From contig NC_006461.1 of NCBI RefSeq assembly GCF_000091545.1, positions 1,240,469 to 1,304,468 of the forward strand: a stretch of DNA of 64,000 nucleotides. Direction: 5' to 3'. Made by a program: the position numbers and the translations under genes. This document shows positions 46,327-54,058 of the stretch, in pieces (position 1 is the stretch's first letter; every line of letters begins with the position of its first letter). Source of the DNA: Thermus thermophilus HB8. GTDB taxonomy: Bacteria > Deinococcota > Deinococci > Deinococcales > Thermaceae. A model generated the notes under the pieces. The model was not told the DNA's origin. It ran no database searches and was given only the letters and a program-made list of their open reading frames with translations.

Positions 46327-47091
46327 TCACGCCCCCTCCTTGGCCAGGGCGGCAAGCCAGAGCCCCTCGCCCCGGAAGACCGCCTCCTCCCCGGGCTCCA
46401 AAAGGAGGGTGGCGGGCGGCCGCAAGACCTCCTCCTTAAGCCGGGCCTCCCCCTCGAGGAGGGTGAGGAGGGTGGGGCCCTCCGCCCGCACCCAAAGCTT
46501 CCCCGCCAAGGGGTAGCGCAAAAGGTCAAAGAAGGGGGTGGAAAGGAGCCTCTCCCCGCCCAAGACCGGCTCGGGCGGGGGCAGGGTGAGGGGGGTGGGC
46601 TCCAGGATGGCCACGTCCAGGGCCTTCTCCAGGTGGAGCTCCCGCGGCCTGCCGTAGTCGTAGAGGCGGTAGGTGAGGTCCGAGGGGGTCTGGACCTCGT
46701 AGACCCGGACCCCCGGGCCCAGGGCGTGGATCGTCCCCGCGGGCAGGTAGAGGACCTGGCCCGGCTCCACCCGGACGCGGCGCAGCACCTCCTCCAGGGT
46801 CCCGGCCAAGGCCCTTTCCCGAAGCTCCTCCCGGCTCACGGGGCGGGCCAGGCCGTAGACCAGCTCCCCCGGGGAGAGGACGTACCAGGCCTCGTACTTC
46901 CCCGGCTTCCCCTCCACCCGGAGGGCGTACTCGTGGGGCGGGTGGACCTGGACGGAAAGCCAGTCCGCGGGGTCAAGGAGCTTCACGAGCAGGGGGGCCT
47001 CGGCAAGCCAGACCTCCCCGATCCCGGGGCCGAAGCCGAGGCCGCTTCCCCCCCAGATCCGCGCCACGGGTTTGGGCTCCAACCGCCTCAC
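46327..47091 (-). CDS. manA: Mannose-6-phosphate isomerase, class I
   Basis: 254 aa, GTG start 6 nt after TATGCT. Zinc-site motif SVQVHPPHEYA with KYEAWYVL, then PAGTIHALGPGVRVYEVQ, all typical of cupin-type phosphomannose isomerases. The short length matches bacterial Bacillus-type forms. Interconverts Fru-6-P and Man-6-P for mannosylated glycans. Diverges from the PGI/PMI-like gene across 18 bp. Confidence 0.9.
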   Translation of the reverse strand: MRRLEPKPVARIWGGSGLGFGPGIGEVWLAEAPLLVKLLDPADWLSVQVHPPHEYALRVEGKPGKYEAWYVLSPGELVYGLARPVSREELRERALAGTLEEVLRRVRVEPGQVLYLPAGTIHALGPGVRVYEVQTPSDLTYRLYDYGRPRELHLEKALDVAILEPTPLTLPPPEPVLGGERLLSTPFFDLLRYPLAGKLWVRAEGPTLLTLLEGEARLKEEVLRPPATLLLEPGEEAVFRGEGLWLAALAKEGA

Positions 47092-47109
47092 GGGCTTAGC
47101 ATAAGGGAT
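47092..47109. promoter_or_regulatory. 18-bp divergent leaderless promoter (manA / PGI-like)
   Basis: TAGCATA at 47097-47103 gives TAGCAT on the plus strand, 7 nt before the ATG at 47110, and TATGCT on the minus strand, 6 nt before the GTG at 47091. Same spacing and geometry as at 9456-9473. Confidence 0.6.
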
Positions 47110-47982
47110 ATGCGCGACCTGGACCGCGAGGAGACCTACCTTGTAGACCGCACGGGGCTCGCCCTGGAGCTTAGGGACCTGGTGGGCACGGGCCCCGTCC
47201 CCGGGGAGGCCTACCCGGGGCCCCACGCCGCCTTGGGCTACGGGGAGGGGCAGTTCGCCGCCCTCCTCTCCGGCCTCCCCGACTGGGGGGAGGAGGGGAC
47301 CCTCTTCCTCCTCGAGGGAGGGTACGACCTGGGGGAGGCGGCGGGGATGGCCCTCCTGGCGGAGACGGGGCGGGCCAGGGTGGTGCGGGTGGGCTTCCGG
47401 CCCGGGGTGGAGGTCCACATCCCCCCAAGCCCCCTCGCCCCCTACCGCTACCTCCGCTTCCTCCTCCTGGCCACGGGCCGGGAGGAGGTGCTCCGCTCCG
47501 TGGACGAGGCCCTCCTGGAGGAAAGGCGCCGCTTGGGCCCCGAGGTGCCCGTGGAGGAGAACCCGGCCAAGTTCCTGGCCTACACCCTCCTGGAGCGCCT
47601 CCCCCTCTTCTATAGCCCCCTCTTCCGGCCCCTGGAGGGGGCGGTGCAGACCCTCTTCGCCCGCGTGGCCAAAAGCCTCTCCCTAACCCCGCCCCCGAGC
47701 GCCCTGGAGTTCTTCCTCGTGGGCCTCGAGGCCCGCCACGAGCAAGGGGACCCCCTGGCGGCGGTCCTCCTGGGCCCGGGGGAGGAGGCGGCCTTGGCCA
47801 AGGAGATCCTGGAGTCCCGCGTGGACGCCTTGGCCGAGGTCCCCGCCACGGGGGCCAACCGCCTCGCCCAGGTCATGGCCCTCTGGTACCGGATGGCCTG
47901 GACCGCCTACTACCTCGCCCTCCTCTACGGAGTGGACCCCGGGGACCACGGGCTTCTGGAGCGCCTCCGGGAGGTCACCTAG
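47110..47982 (+). CDS. SIS-domain phosphoglucose/phosphomannose isomerase-like protein
   Basis: 290 aa. Weakly conserved SIS fold; I recall a T. thermophilus structure labelled glucose-6-phosphate isomerase-like. Segments FLLEGGYDLGEAAGMALLAE (sugar-phosphate loop), VPVEENPAKFLAYTL, and C-terminal TGANRLAQVMALWYRMAWTAYYLA resemble archaeal bifunctional PGI/PMI C-terminal parts. The active-site Glu/His cannot be assigned with certainty. The pairing with manA suggests mannose metabolism. Confidence 0.7.
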   Translation: MRDLDREETYLVDRTGLALELRDLVGTGPVPGEAYPGPHAALGYGEGQFAALLSGLPDWGEEGTLFLLEGGYDLGEAAGMALLAETGRARVVRVGFRPGVEVHIPPSPLAPYRYLRFLLLATGREEVLRSVDEALLEERRRLGPEVPVEENPAKFLAYTLLERLPLFYSPLFRPLEGAVQTLFARVAKSLSLTPPPSALEFFLVGLEARHEQGDPLAAVLLGPGEEAALAKEILESRVDALAEVPATGANRLAQVMALWYRMAWTAYYLALLYGVDPGDHGLLERLREVT

Positions 47983-47985
47983 GCC

Positions 47986-48666
47986 GTGCGCCCGCCCCCC
48001 TTCCCCAAGCCCGCCCACCCCGAGGAGGCCCTGGCCCTGCAGCGGGCCCTGGCGAAAAAGGTGCGGCTTGCGGGAAGCCTAGAGGGGGTGCGGCGGATCG
48101 CCGCCCTGGACGCCTCCCACAAGCGGGGCCGGCCCCTCGTGGCCGTGGCCCTCCTCTACGACCTGGAAAAAGGCCCCCTCCACGTGGCCACCGCCCTCCT
48201 CCCCGAGGAGGCCCTCTTCCCCTACGTCCCCGGCCTCCTCTCCTTCCGCGAGGCCCCGGCCTACCTGGAGGCCCTCGCCGCCCTTCCCGAGGCCCCGGAG
48301 GCCCTCCTGGTGGACGGCCAGGGGGTGGCCCACCCCCGGGGCCTGGGGATCGCGAGCCACCTGGGGGTCCACCTGGACCTTCCCAGCGTGGGCGTGGCCA
48401 AGCGCCTCCTCTACGGCAGGCCCGAAGCCCCCTTGCCCGAGGAAAAGGGGGCGGCGGTGCGCCTCCTCGCCCCGGACGGCCGCCCGCTGGGCTACGTCTA
48501 CCGGAGCCGCACGGGGGTGAAGCCCCTCTACGTCTCCCCCGGGCACCGGGTGGGCCTCGAGGAGGCCCTCCGCTTCGTGCGCCGCCTGCCCACCCGCTTC
48601 CGCCTCCCCGAGCCCCTCCGCCTCGCCCACCTGGAGGCGGGCCGGGCCCTCAAGGCCTTAGACTAG
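47986..48666 (+). CDS. nfi: Endonuclease V (deoxyinosine repair)
   Basis: 226 aa, GTG start. Conserved IAALDASHKRG (catalytic Asp; the usual Tyr wedge neighbourhood is altered to SH), FPYVPGLLSFREAP, DGQGVAHPRGLGIASHLG and VGVAKRLLYG. Nicks DNA one phosphodiester 3' of deoxyinosine, countering adenine deamination, which is fast at high temperature. It starts 3 bp after the PGI-like gene stop, in the same operon. Confidence 0.92.
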   Translation: MRPPPFPKPAHPEEALALQRALAKKVRLAGSLEGVRRIAALDASHKRGRPLVAVALLYDLEKGPLHVATALLPEEALFPYVPGLLSFREAPAYLEALAALPEAPEALLVDGQGVAHPRGLGIASHLGVHLDLPSVGVAKRLLYGRPEAPLPEEKGAAVRLLAPDGRPLGYVYRSRTGVKPLYVSPGHRVGLEEALRFVRRLPTRFRLPEPLRLAHLEAGRALKALD

Positions 48667-48671
48667 GCCCC

Positions 48672-49313
48672 GTGAGCGCAGCCCAGCCCAACCCCGTCTA
48701 CCGGGCCTCCTGGCGCCTGGCCCGCTTCCTCCTCCGCCTTCTCTTCCACTACCGGGTGGAAGGCGCGGAGAAGGTCCCGGCCGAAGGCCCCGTGATCCTG
48801 GCGGCGAACCACCTCTCCATCCTGGACCCCATCGTCGTCGGGGCGGGGATCCGGCGCCCCGTGAGCTTCATGGCCCGGGCGGACGTCTTCCGCCTGCCCT
48901 TCCTCTCCTGGCTCCTCCCCCGGCTCTACGCCATCCCCGTGGAGCGGGGAAGCGGGGACTTAAGCGCCGTGAAGGGCGCCATCCGCGCCCTGGAGCGGGG
49001 CATGGCCTTCGGCATCTTCCCGGAAGGCACCCGGAGCCGCACCGGAAAGCTCCAGCCCTTCAAGACCGGGGTGGCGGCCATCGCCCTGCGCACGGGAAGC
49101 CCCGTGGTCCCCGTGGCCGTGGTGGGCACGGAGGAAGCCTGGCCCGTGGGGAAGAAGCTCTTCCGCCCCTGCCGCCCCGTGCGGGTGATCTACGGGGACC
49201 CCATACCGGTTCCCAGGAAGTCCAAGGTTTCCCACCGGGAGCTGGAAGCGCTCACCCGGGAGATTGAGGCCCGGGTACGGGATCTTCTGCCCCCCCGGTA
49301 CTGGGGGAGCTAA
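48672..49313 (+). CDS. plsC: 1-acyl-sn-glycerol-3-phosphate acyltransferase family protein
   Basis: 213 aa, GTG start. Acyltransferase motifs NHLSILD (NHx4D), IFPEGTRSRTG and PVVPVAVVG, plus an N-terminal amphipathic/membrane segment. Expected to make phosphatidic acid. Membrane-associated. Starts 5 bp after nfi. Confidence 0.9.
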   Translation: MSAAQPNPVYRASWRLARFLLRLLFHYRVEGAEKVPAEGPVILAANHLSILDPIVVGAGIRRPVSFMARADVFRLPFLSWLLPRLYAIPVERGSGDLSAVKGAIRALERGMAFGIFPEGTRSRTGKLQPFKTGVAAIALRTGSPVVPVAVVGTEEAWPVGKKLFRPCRPVRVIYGDPIPVPRKSKVSHRELEALTREIEARVRDLLPPRYWGS

Positions 49314-49365
49314 TACTTCCGCTAAAGTACATAGCTGCGGATTTTTATAGAAAAGAGACCAGACC

Positions 49366-49394
49366 TTGAGAAGTACCCTTAAGCGTGATATATT
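49366..49394 (+). promoter_or_regulatory. Promoter of the HU gene
   Basis: TTGAGA at 49366-49371, 17-bp spacer, TATATT at 49389-49394, in an unusually A+T-rich 116-bp gap. A short GCCC-GGAA-GGGC hairpin follows in the leader. Confidence 0.75.
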
Positions 49395-49429
49395 CCGCCC
49401 GGAAGGGCAAAGAAGCGAGGAGGTGAGAG

Positions 49430-49723
49430 ATGGCTGCGAAGAAGACGGTGACCAAAGCGGATCTGGTGGACCAGGTGGCCCAGGCCACCGGGCTCAAGAA
49501 GAAGGACGTGAAGGCCATGGTGGACGCCCTGCTGGCCAAGGTGGAGGAGGCCTTGGCCAACGGGAGCAAGGTCCAGCTCACGGGCTTCGGCACCTTTGAG
49601 GTGCGCAAGCGCAAGGCCCGCACCGGGGTGAAGCCGGGCACCAAGGAGAAGATCAAGATCCCCGCCACCCAGTATCCCGCCTTCAAGCCCGGCAAGGCCC
49701 TGAAGGATAAGGTCAAGAAGTAA
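49430..49723 (+). CDS. hup: DNA-binding protein HU
   Basis: 97 aa, small basic, with the HU signature GFGTFEVRKRKARTGVKPG (the DNA-minor-groove arm) and a Lys-rich N-terminal extension MAAKKTVTK. Compacts and bends DNA as a dimer. Shine-Dalgarno GAGGAGGTGAGAG. Single-gene unit with its own strong promoter. Confidence 0.95.
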   Translation: MAAKKTVTKADLVDQVAQATGLKKKDVKAMVDALLAKVEEALANGSKVQLTGFGTFEVRKRKARTGVKPGTKEKIKIPATQYPAFKPGKALKDKVKK

Positions 49724-49735
49724 GCGGCCCTTCCG

Positions 49736-49764
49736 CCGGGGGGGGCGCTAGCCCCCCCGGTTGC
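49736..49764 (+). terminator. HU terminator
   Basis: 9-bp G/C stem CCGGGGGGG / CCCCCCCGG with a 7-nt loop, then TTGCCCTTTT. It overlaps the last codons of the convergent gene. Confidence 0.65.
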
Positions 49765-50590
49765 CCTTTTCCATCTCCGCCTTGAGGGCGGCGAGGGGCT
49801 CCTGCCAGTCCTCCCCCAGGGTGAGGAGGCGGTAGGGCTTGCCCAGGCGCCGGGCCGCCTTGCGCATGAGGCCCGGGATGGGGGGGCAGGCGTAGGAGAC
49901 CACCAGGGCGAGGCCCTTGACCCGGCCGAGCCGCCCCAGGTAGTGGATCGCCCCCACGAGCTCCCGGTCCGTGGGCAGGTCCACGGGGAGAAGCCGGTCC
50001 GCCTCCTCCCGAAGCCGCTCGGGGGGGAGGTCGGGGAAGTAGGCCTCGAGGCCGTGGGCCCTCAGGGCCGCCTCCACCTCCCGGCGGAAGGCGGGCTCCT
50101 CCAGGAGGTAGGGCTGGGCCACGACCCCCACGCTCCCCTGGGGCGTGGGGAGGGGCGGGGGGGGCTTGAGGAGCCTCCGGGTACGGTCCAAGGCCCGGCC
50201 CACGAGCATGGGGTTGCGGACGAGGAGCTGGCCCACCTCTCCCGCCCGGCCCAAAACCCGCTCGGAGAGCTCCGCCGGGACCTTGAGCACCGGGGGCAGG
50301 CCGGGGAAGTAGCGGAGGAGGGCGGCCTCCAGGTCCAAAAGCCAGGGGCACTGCCCTCCGCCCCGCTCCGACTCCACCCCGCCCTGCAGGTCGGGAAGGA
50401 GGAGGTAGTCCACCCCCGCTTCCTTCAGGGCCTCCACCTGGGCGAGGAGGCGCTGCACGGGAAGGCAGAAGGGGAGGTCGGAGGGAGGCGGCGCGGCCTC
50501 CACCACCTCCACGCCCAGGGCCTCGAGGTAGGCCCGCCAGAAGTCCAGGTAGCGGCGGGAGAGGAAGCCGTGGACCAAGCCGACGCGCAT
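49748..50590 (-). CDS. Stand-alone protein resembling 2-hydroxyacyl-CoA dehydratase activator region (DUF2229-like)
   Basis: 280 aa. N-terminal pattern YLDFWRAYLEALGVEVVEAAPP, then LPFCLPVQRLLAQVEALKEAGVDYLLLPDL and a CPWLLDL motif, as in DUF2229/CoA-activase-associated proteins of the 2-hydroxyglutaryl-CoA dehydratase group. A C-terminal YACPPIPGLM may be another Cys ligand. It has neither the ASKHA ATPase domain nor a dehydratase partner nearby. An Fe-S binding role is possible. Next to an M20 peptidase gene (6-bp gap). Confidence 0.6.
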   Translation of the reverse strand: MRVGLVHGFLSRRYLDFWRAYLEALGVEVVEAAPPPSDLPFCLPVQRLLAQVEALKEAGVDYLLLPDLQGGVESERGGGQCPWLLDLEAALLRYFPGLPPVLKVPAELSERVLGRAGEVGQLLVRNPMLVGRALDRTRRLLKPPPPLPTPQGSVGVVAQPYLLEEPAFRREVEAALRAHGLEAYFPDLPPERLREEADRLLPVDLPTDRELVGAIHYLGRLGRVKGLALVVSYACPPIPGLMRKAARRLGKPYRLLTLGEDWQEPLAALKAEMEKGNRGG

Positions 50591-50596
50591 ACCGCC

Positions 50597-51595
50597 TTAT
50601 CCTACGCCAAGCCCGCGGAGGAGGGCGAGGAGGGCCCGCTGGCCCTCCAGGAGGCTACTCGGCAGGACCCACTCCCCCGGGGTGTGGGCCCCCCCGCCCC
50701 GGTACACCCCGAAGCCCAAGGCGGGGATGCCCCGCTCAATGGCGGCGCTGGCGTCGGTGGAGCCGGGAAGCCACTGGGGCCTTTCCCCCACCTCCGCCAA
50801 AGCCCTTTCCGCCGCCTGAAGGAGGCGGGGCGTGGCGGTCCGGCCTGCAGGCCGCCTGCCCAAGACCTCGAGGGCAAGCCCGACCCGGTGGGCCCGTGCG
50901 GCCTCGGCGAAGGCCGCCTCCACCCCTTGGAGCAGGGCGGCCAGGGCCGCCTCCTCCAGGGCCCGGACCTCCAGGAGGCAGGCCGCCTCCTGGGGGAGGG
51001 CGTTCACCGCCTGGCCGCCCTCGAGGCCGCTCGCGTTCACGCTCGCGTCCTCCCGCCCCTCCACCAGGGCGCGGACGCGGCAAAGCCCCTCCGCCAGGGC
51101 GAAGACGGGGTGGGGAAGCCGCCTGTCCCCCCAGGCATGACCCCCGGGCCCCTGGAGCCGGACCCGAAGGCGCACGGAGCCCAGGGCCCGGTCCACCACC
51201 CCGGGCAGGTACCCGTCCACGGCCACCACCACCTCGGGGGAGAGGGCCTCCACCAACGCCCGCGCCCCCTTGAGGTTGCCGAGGCCCTCCTCCCCCACGG
51301 TGAAGCCCCGCACCACCCCGGGAAGCTCGGGGAGGGAGAGGAGGACGGCCACCCCGCTCGTGTTGTCCCCCACCCCCGGGGCGTAGAGCCGCTCGCCCAC
51401 CCGCCTCGGGGGCTTCGGGGGGAGGACGGTGTCCAGGTGGGCCAGGAGGAGGACCTTCCCCTCCCCGGCCCAGACGTTGCCGAGGCCGTCCCTCCGGGCC
51501 CCGGGGAGCCTCGAGGCCACGTACTCCCCCCTCGCCTCCTCCCCCGCAAGGGGGGCGAGCTCCAGGAGGTAGCGCCGCGGGTCCTCCACCCTCAC
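50597..51595 (-). CDS. M20-family metallopeptidase/deacylase
   Basis: 332 aa, GTG start overlapping the upstream stop (GTGA). Zinc-site motifs LLLAHLDTVLP, APGVGDNTSG and TVGEEGLGN (the EE pair), with LPGSTDAS further on. Fits ArgE/DapE/CPG2-type peptidases. In Thermus a related enzyme (LysK) acts on LysW-amino acids, but its gene lies with lys genes, which are absent here, so no specific substrate is claimed. Confidence 0.82.
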   Translation of the reverse strand: MRVEDPRRYLLELAPLAGEEARGEYVASRLPGARRDGLGNVWAGEGKVLLLAHLDTVLPPKPPRRVGERLYAPGVGDNTSGVAVLLSLPELPGVVRGFTVGEEGLGNLKGARALVEALSPEVVVAVDGYLPGVVDRALGSVRLRVRLQGPGGHAWGDRRLPHPVFALAEGLCRVRALVEGREDASVNASGLEGGQAVNALPQEAACLLEVRALEEAALAALLQGVEAAFAEAARAHRVGLALEVLGRRPAGRTATPRLLQAAERALAEVGERPQWLPGSTDASAAIERGIPALGFGVYRGGGAHTPGEWVLPSSLLEGQRALLALLRGLGVG

Positions 51596-52239
51596 TCTTC
51601 GGGCCTCGCCAACCCCTCCCGGATGGCGTAAAGGGCCGCCTGGGTCCGGTTGTTGAGGTGAAGCTTCTGGAAAATTTCCGAAAGGCGGTTGCGCACCGTC
51701 TTCTCGGAAAGCTGGAGCTCGGCGGCGATCTCCTGGTTGGTGTACCCCTGGGCCACCAGCCTCAGGATCTGGACCTCGCGCTCGGAAAGCTCGGCGTGGA
51801 GGGGCTGGCTGGCCTCCTTCTTGGCGCGGAAGTCCTGGATGATGTGCCCGGCAAGCTCCGCGTCCAGAAGCACCTCCCCTGCGTGGACGCGGCGGATGGC
51901 GTCCACCAGCTCCCTCGCGTCCACGTCCTTGAGGAGGTAGCCCCGGGCCCCCGCCTTCACCGCCTCAAAGACGTAGGCGTCCTGGCGGTACATGGTGAGC
52001 ATGATGACCTTGGCCTGGGGCCACTCCTTGAGGATGGCCTGGGTGGCCTGCACCCCGTCCAGGCCCGGCATCTGGATGTCCATGAGGATCACGTCGGGCT
52101 TGGTCTCCAGGGCGTGGCGCATGGCCTCCCATCCGTCCTTGGCCTCCCCCACCACCCGGAAGTCCCCCTCGGCCTCCAGGAGGCTTTTCAGCCCCTGGCG
52201 GAAAAGGGCGTGGTCGTCCGCCAGAAGAACCCGGATCAC
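51592..52239 (-). CDS. Response regulator, NarL/FixJ family
   Basis: 215 aa. Receiver domain with ADDHALFRQG, phosphoacceptor in LMDIQMPGLDG (about Asp54), and LLKDVD; LuxR-type HTH at the C-terminus with LSEREVQILRLVAQGYTNQE (read as two pieces) and KTVRNRLSEIFQKL. No histidine kinase is adjacent, so it is an orphan here. GTG start 6 nt after TATGAT (leaderless). Confidence 0.92.
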   Translation of the reverse strand: MIRVLLADDHALFRQGLKSLLEAEGDFRVVGEAKDGWEAMRHALETKPDVILMDIQMPGLDGVQATQAILKEWPQAKVIMLTMYRQDAYVFEAVKAGARGYLLKDVDARELVDAIRRVHAGEVLLDAELAGHIIQDFRAKKEASQPLHAELSEREVQILRLVAQGYTNQEIAAELQLSEKTVRNRLSEIFQKLHLNNRTQAALYAIREGLARPEE

Positions 52240-52245
52240 CCTTCC

Positions 52246-52251
52246 ATCATA
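52246..52251 (-). promoter_or_regulatory. -10 box of the NarL-type regulator gene (leaderless)
   Basis: TATGAT on the minus strand, 6 nt before the GTG start. Confidence 0.55.
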
Positions 52252-52264
52252 GCGCCAAAGGGGC

Positions 52265-52270
52265 TAGGGT
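52265..52270 (+). promoter_or_regulatory. -10-like box of the rRNA methyltransferase gene
   Basis: TAGGGT, 6 nt before the GTG at 52277. A weak match, listed because spacing fits the leaderless pattern and no Shine-Dalgarno exists. Confidence 0.35.
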
Positions 52271-52276
52271 AGAGGC

Positions 52277-53497
52277 GTGCTGACCTTTCGCGTGGAGAAA
52301 CTGGTGCCCGGGGGGTACGGCCTGGGCCGCACCGAAAGGGGGGTGGTCCTGGTGAAGGGGGCCCTCCCCGGGGAGCTGGTGCGGGGGGAGCCCAAGCGGA
52401 AAAAGGGCGCCCTCTTCCTGGAAGCCCCGGAGATCCTCGAGGCCCACCCCGGCCGCTACCCCGAGCCCCTACCCCCTTCCGCCGACCTCCCCCTGGCCTA
52501 CGAGACCCAGCTCCCCCTGAAGGAGGCCCTGGTGAGGGACGCCCTGGAGCGGGTCGCCAAGCTGGAGGCCCCCTTGGCCCCCATCCGCCCCTCCCCCAGG
52601 CCCCTCGCCTACCGCACCGCCGCCCAGTACGCCCGCCACCCCCTGGGAGGGCTCGCCTACCGCCTGCCGGAAAGCCACGAGCTCCACCGCCTGGAGAAGG
52701 ACCCCCTCCTCGCCGAGCCCTTGGCCTGGGCCTTTGACGTCCTCAAGCTCTGGCCCCTCCCCGTGGAGGAGGTGGCCCTTAGGGGAAGCCTCCTCGAGGG
52801 CAAGGTCCTCCTCGGCCTCGTCGGCGGGGTCCCCGAGGCCCTGAAGCGCCCCGCCAAGGCCCTGGTGCAGGAGGGCTTCGCCGGGGTGGTCTGGGCCGAG
52901 CCCTCCCCCAAGGGCCGCTTCCGGGGCCGGGTTACGCCCCTCGCCGGGGAGCGCACCCTTCTTGAGGCCTTCGGCCCGCTCAAGGCCACGGTGAGCGTGG
53001 AAAGCTTCAGCCAGGTGAACCCCCTGGCGGCGGGGGCCCTCTTGGAGGAGGCCCGCACGCTGGTCTTTGGGGGAAGGCGGGCCCTGGAGCTTTACGCCGG
53101 ATCGGGCCTCTTCTCCCTCCTTCTCTCCCCCCGCTACGAGGAGGTGGTGGCGGTGGAGATCAGCAAGGAGGCGGTGCGCCGGGGGGAGATGGACCGGAAG
53201 CGCCTCGGGGCAGAAAACGTCCGCTTCCTCCGCATGGACGCCCGCAAGGCCGAGGCCCTGGGTGCCTTTGACCTCGTGGTGGTGGACCCGCCCCGGGCGG
53301 GCCTTCCCCCCGAGGTGCGGGCCTACCTCCTTAGGGCCCGGCCCCGGGAGATCCTCTACGTGTCCTGCGACCCGGCCACCTGGGCGCGGGACGTGGGGGC
53401 CCTGGTCCAGGGGGGCTACCGCCTCGCCTTCGCCCGCCCCTACGACTTCTTCCCCTTCACCCACCACGTGGAGGTCCTCTCCCTGCTCCGCCTTTAG
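52277..53497 (+). CDS. RNA uracil-C5 methyltransferase, TrmA/RlmD (RumA) family
   Basis: 406 aa. N-terminal TRAM domain (about residues 1-55), insert domain, then a Rossmann methyltransferase: ALELYAGSG (motif I), FDLVVVDPPRAG, and the catalytic YVSCDPATWARD with the nucleophilic Cys. The four cysteines that hold the [4Fe-4S] cluster in E. coli RumA are missing near residue 70, so it is a cluster-free variant. Methylates U in 23S rRNA or tRNA T-loop; the target is not decidable here. Confidence 0.88.
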   Translation: MLTFRVEKLVPGGYGLGRTERGVVLVKGALPGELVRGEPKRKKGALFLEAPEILEAHPGRYPEPLPPSADLPLAYETQLPLKEALVRDALERVAKLEAPLAPIRPSPRPLAYRTAAQYARHPLGGLAYRLPESHELHRLEKDPLLAEPLAWAFDVLKLWPLPVEEVALRGSLLEGKVLLGLVGGVPEALKRPAKALVQEGFAGVVWAEPSPKGRFRGRVTPLAGERTLLEAFGPLKATVSVESFSQVNPLAAGALLEEARTLVFGGRRALELYAGSGLFSLLLSPRYEEVVAVEISKEAVRRGEMDRKRLGAENVRFLRMDARKAEALGAFDLVVVDPPRAGLPPEVRAYLLRARPREILYVSCDPATWARDVGALVQGGYRLAFARPYDFFPFTHHVEVLSLLRL

Positions 53498-53533
53498 CCG
53501 GCCCGGGGTATCCTGGAAGGCAAAGGAGCCCCC

Positions 53534-53983
53534 ATGGTCCTCATCCTGAACGGCCCCAACCTGAACCTTCTGGGCAGGCGGGAACCCGAGGTCTACGGGC
53601 GCACCACCCTGGAGGAGCTCGAGGCCCTCTGCGAGGCCTGGGGGGCGGAGCTCGGCCTCGGGGTGGTCTTCCGGCAGACGAACTACGAAGGCCAGCTCAT
53701 TGAGTGGGTGCAGCAGGCCCACCAGGAGGGGTTCTTGGCCATCGTCCTCAACCCCGGGGCGCTCACCCACTACTCCTACGCCCTCCTGGACGCCATCCGT
53801 GCCCAACCCCTCCCCGTGGTGGAGGTCCACCTCACCAACCTCCACGCCCGGGAGGAGTTCCGCCGCCACTCCGTGACCGCTCCGGCCTGCCGGGGGATCG
53901 TCTCCGGCTTCGGGCCCCTCTCCTACAAGCTCGCCCTGGTCTACCTGGCGGAAACCCTGGAGGTAGGGGGCGAAGGTTTCTGA
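53534..53983 (+). CDS. aroQ: 3-Dehydroquinate dehydratase, type II
   Basis: 149 aa. Shikimate pathway enzyme. Motifs NGPNLNLLGRREPEVYG (with the catalytic loop Arg and Tyr), NPGALTHYSYAL and EVHLTNLHAREEFRRHS (His pair). The length is typical for the dodecameric type II enzyme. ATG 36 bp after the methyltransferase; GGCAAAGGAGCCCCC precedes it as Shine-Dalgarno. Confidence 0.95.
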   Translation: MVLILNGPNLNLLGRREPEVYGRTTLEELEALCEAWGAELGLGVVFRQTNYEGQLIEWVQQAHQEGFLAIVLNPGALTHYSYALLDAIRAQPLPVVEVHLTNLHAREEFRRHSVTAPACRGIVSGFGPLSYKLALVYLAETLEVGGEGF

Positions 53984-53994
53984 ATTTCTTCCCG

Positions 53995-54024
53995 TTTATT
54001 CGCAAAGCCCCCCGGTGCTATAAT
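53995..54024 (+). promoter_or_regulatory. Promoter of gyrA
   Basis: Perfect TATAAT at 54019-54024 with TGC in front (extended -10); TTTATT at 53995-54000 is the likely -35, 18-bp spacer. An inverted repeat GGCGT-CTAA-ACGCC (54032-54045) covers the start of the transcript. Confidence 0.7.
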
Positions 54025-54058
54025 GGAAGACGGCGTCTAAACGCCTTCTAGGAGCGCT

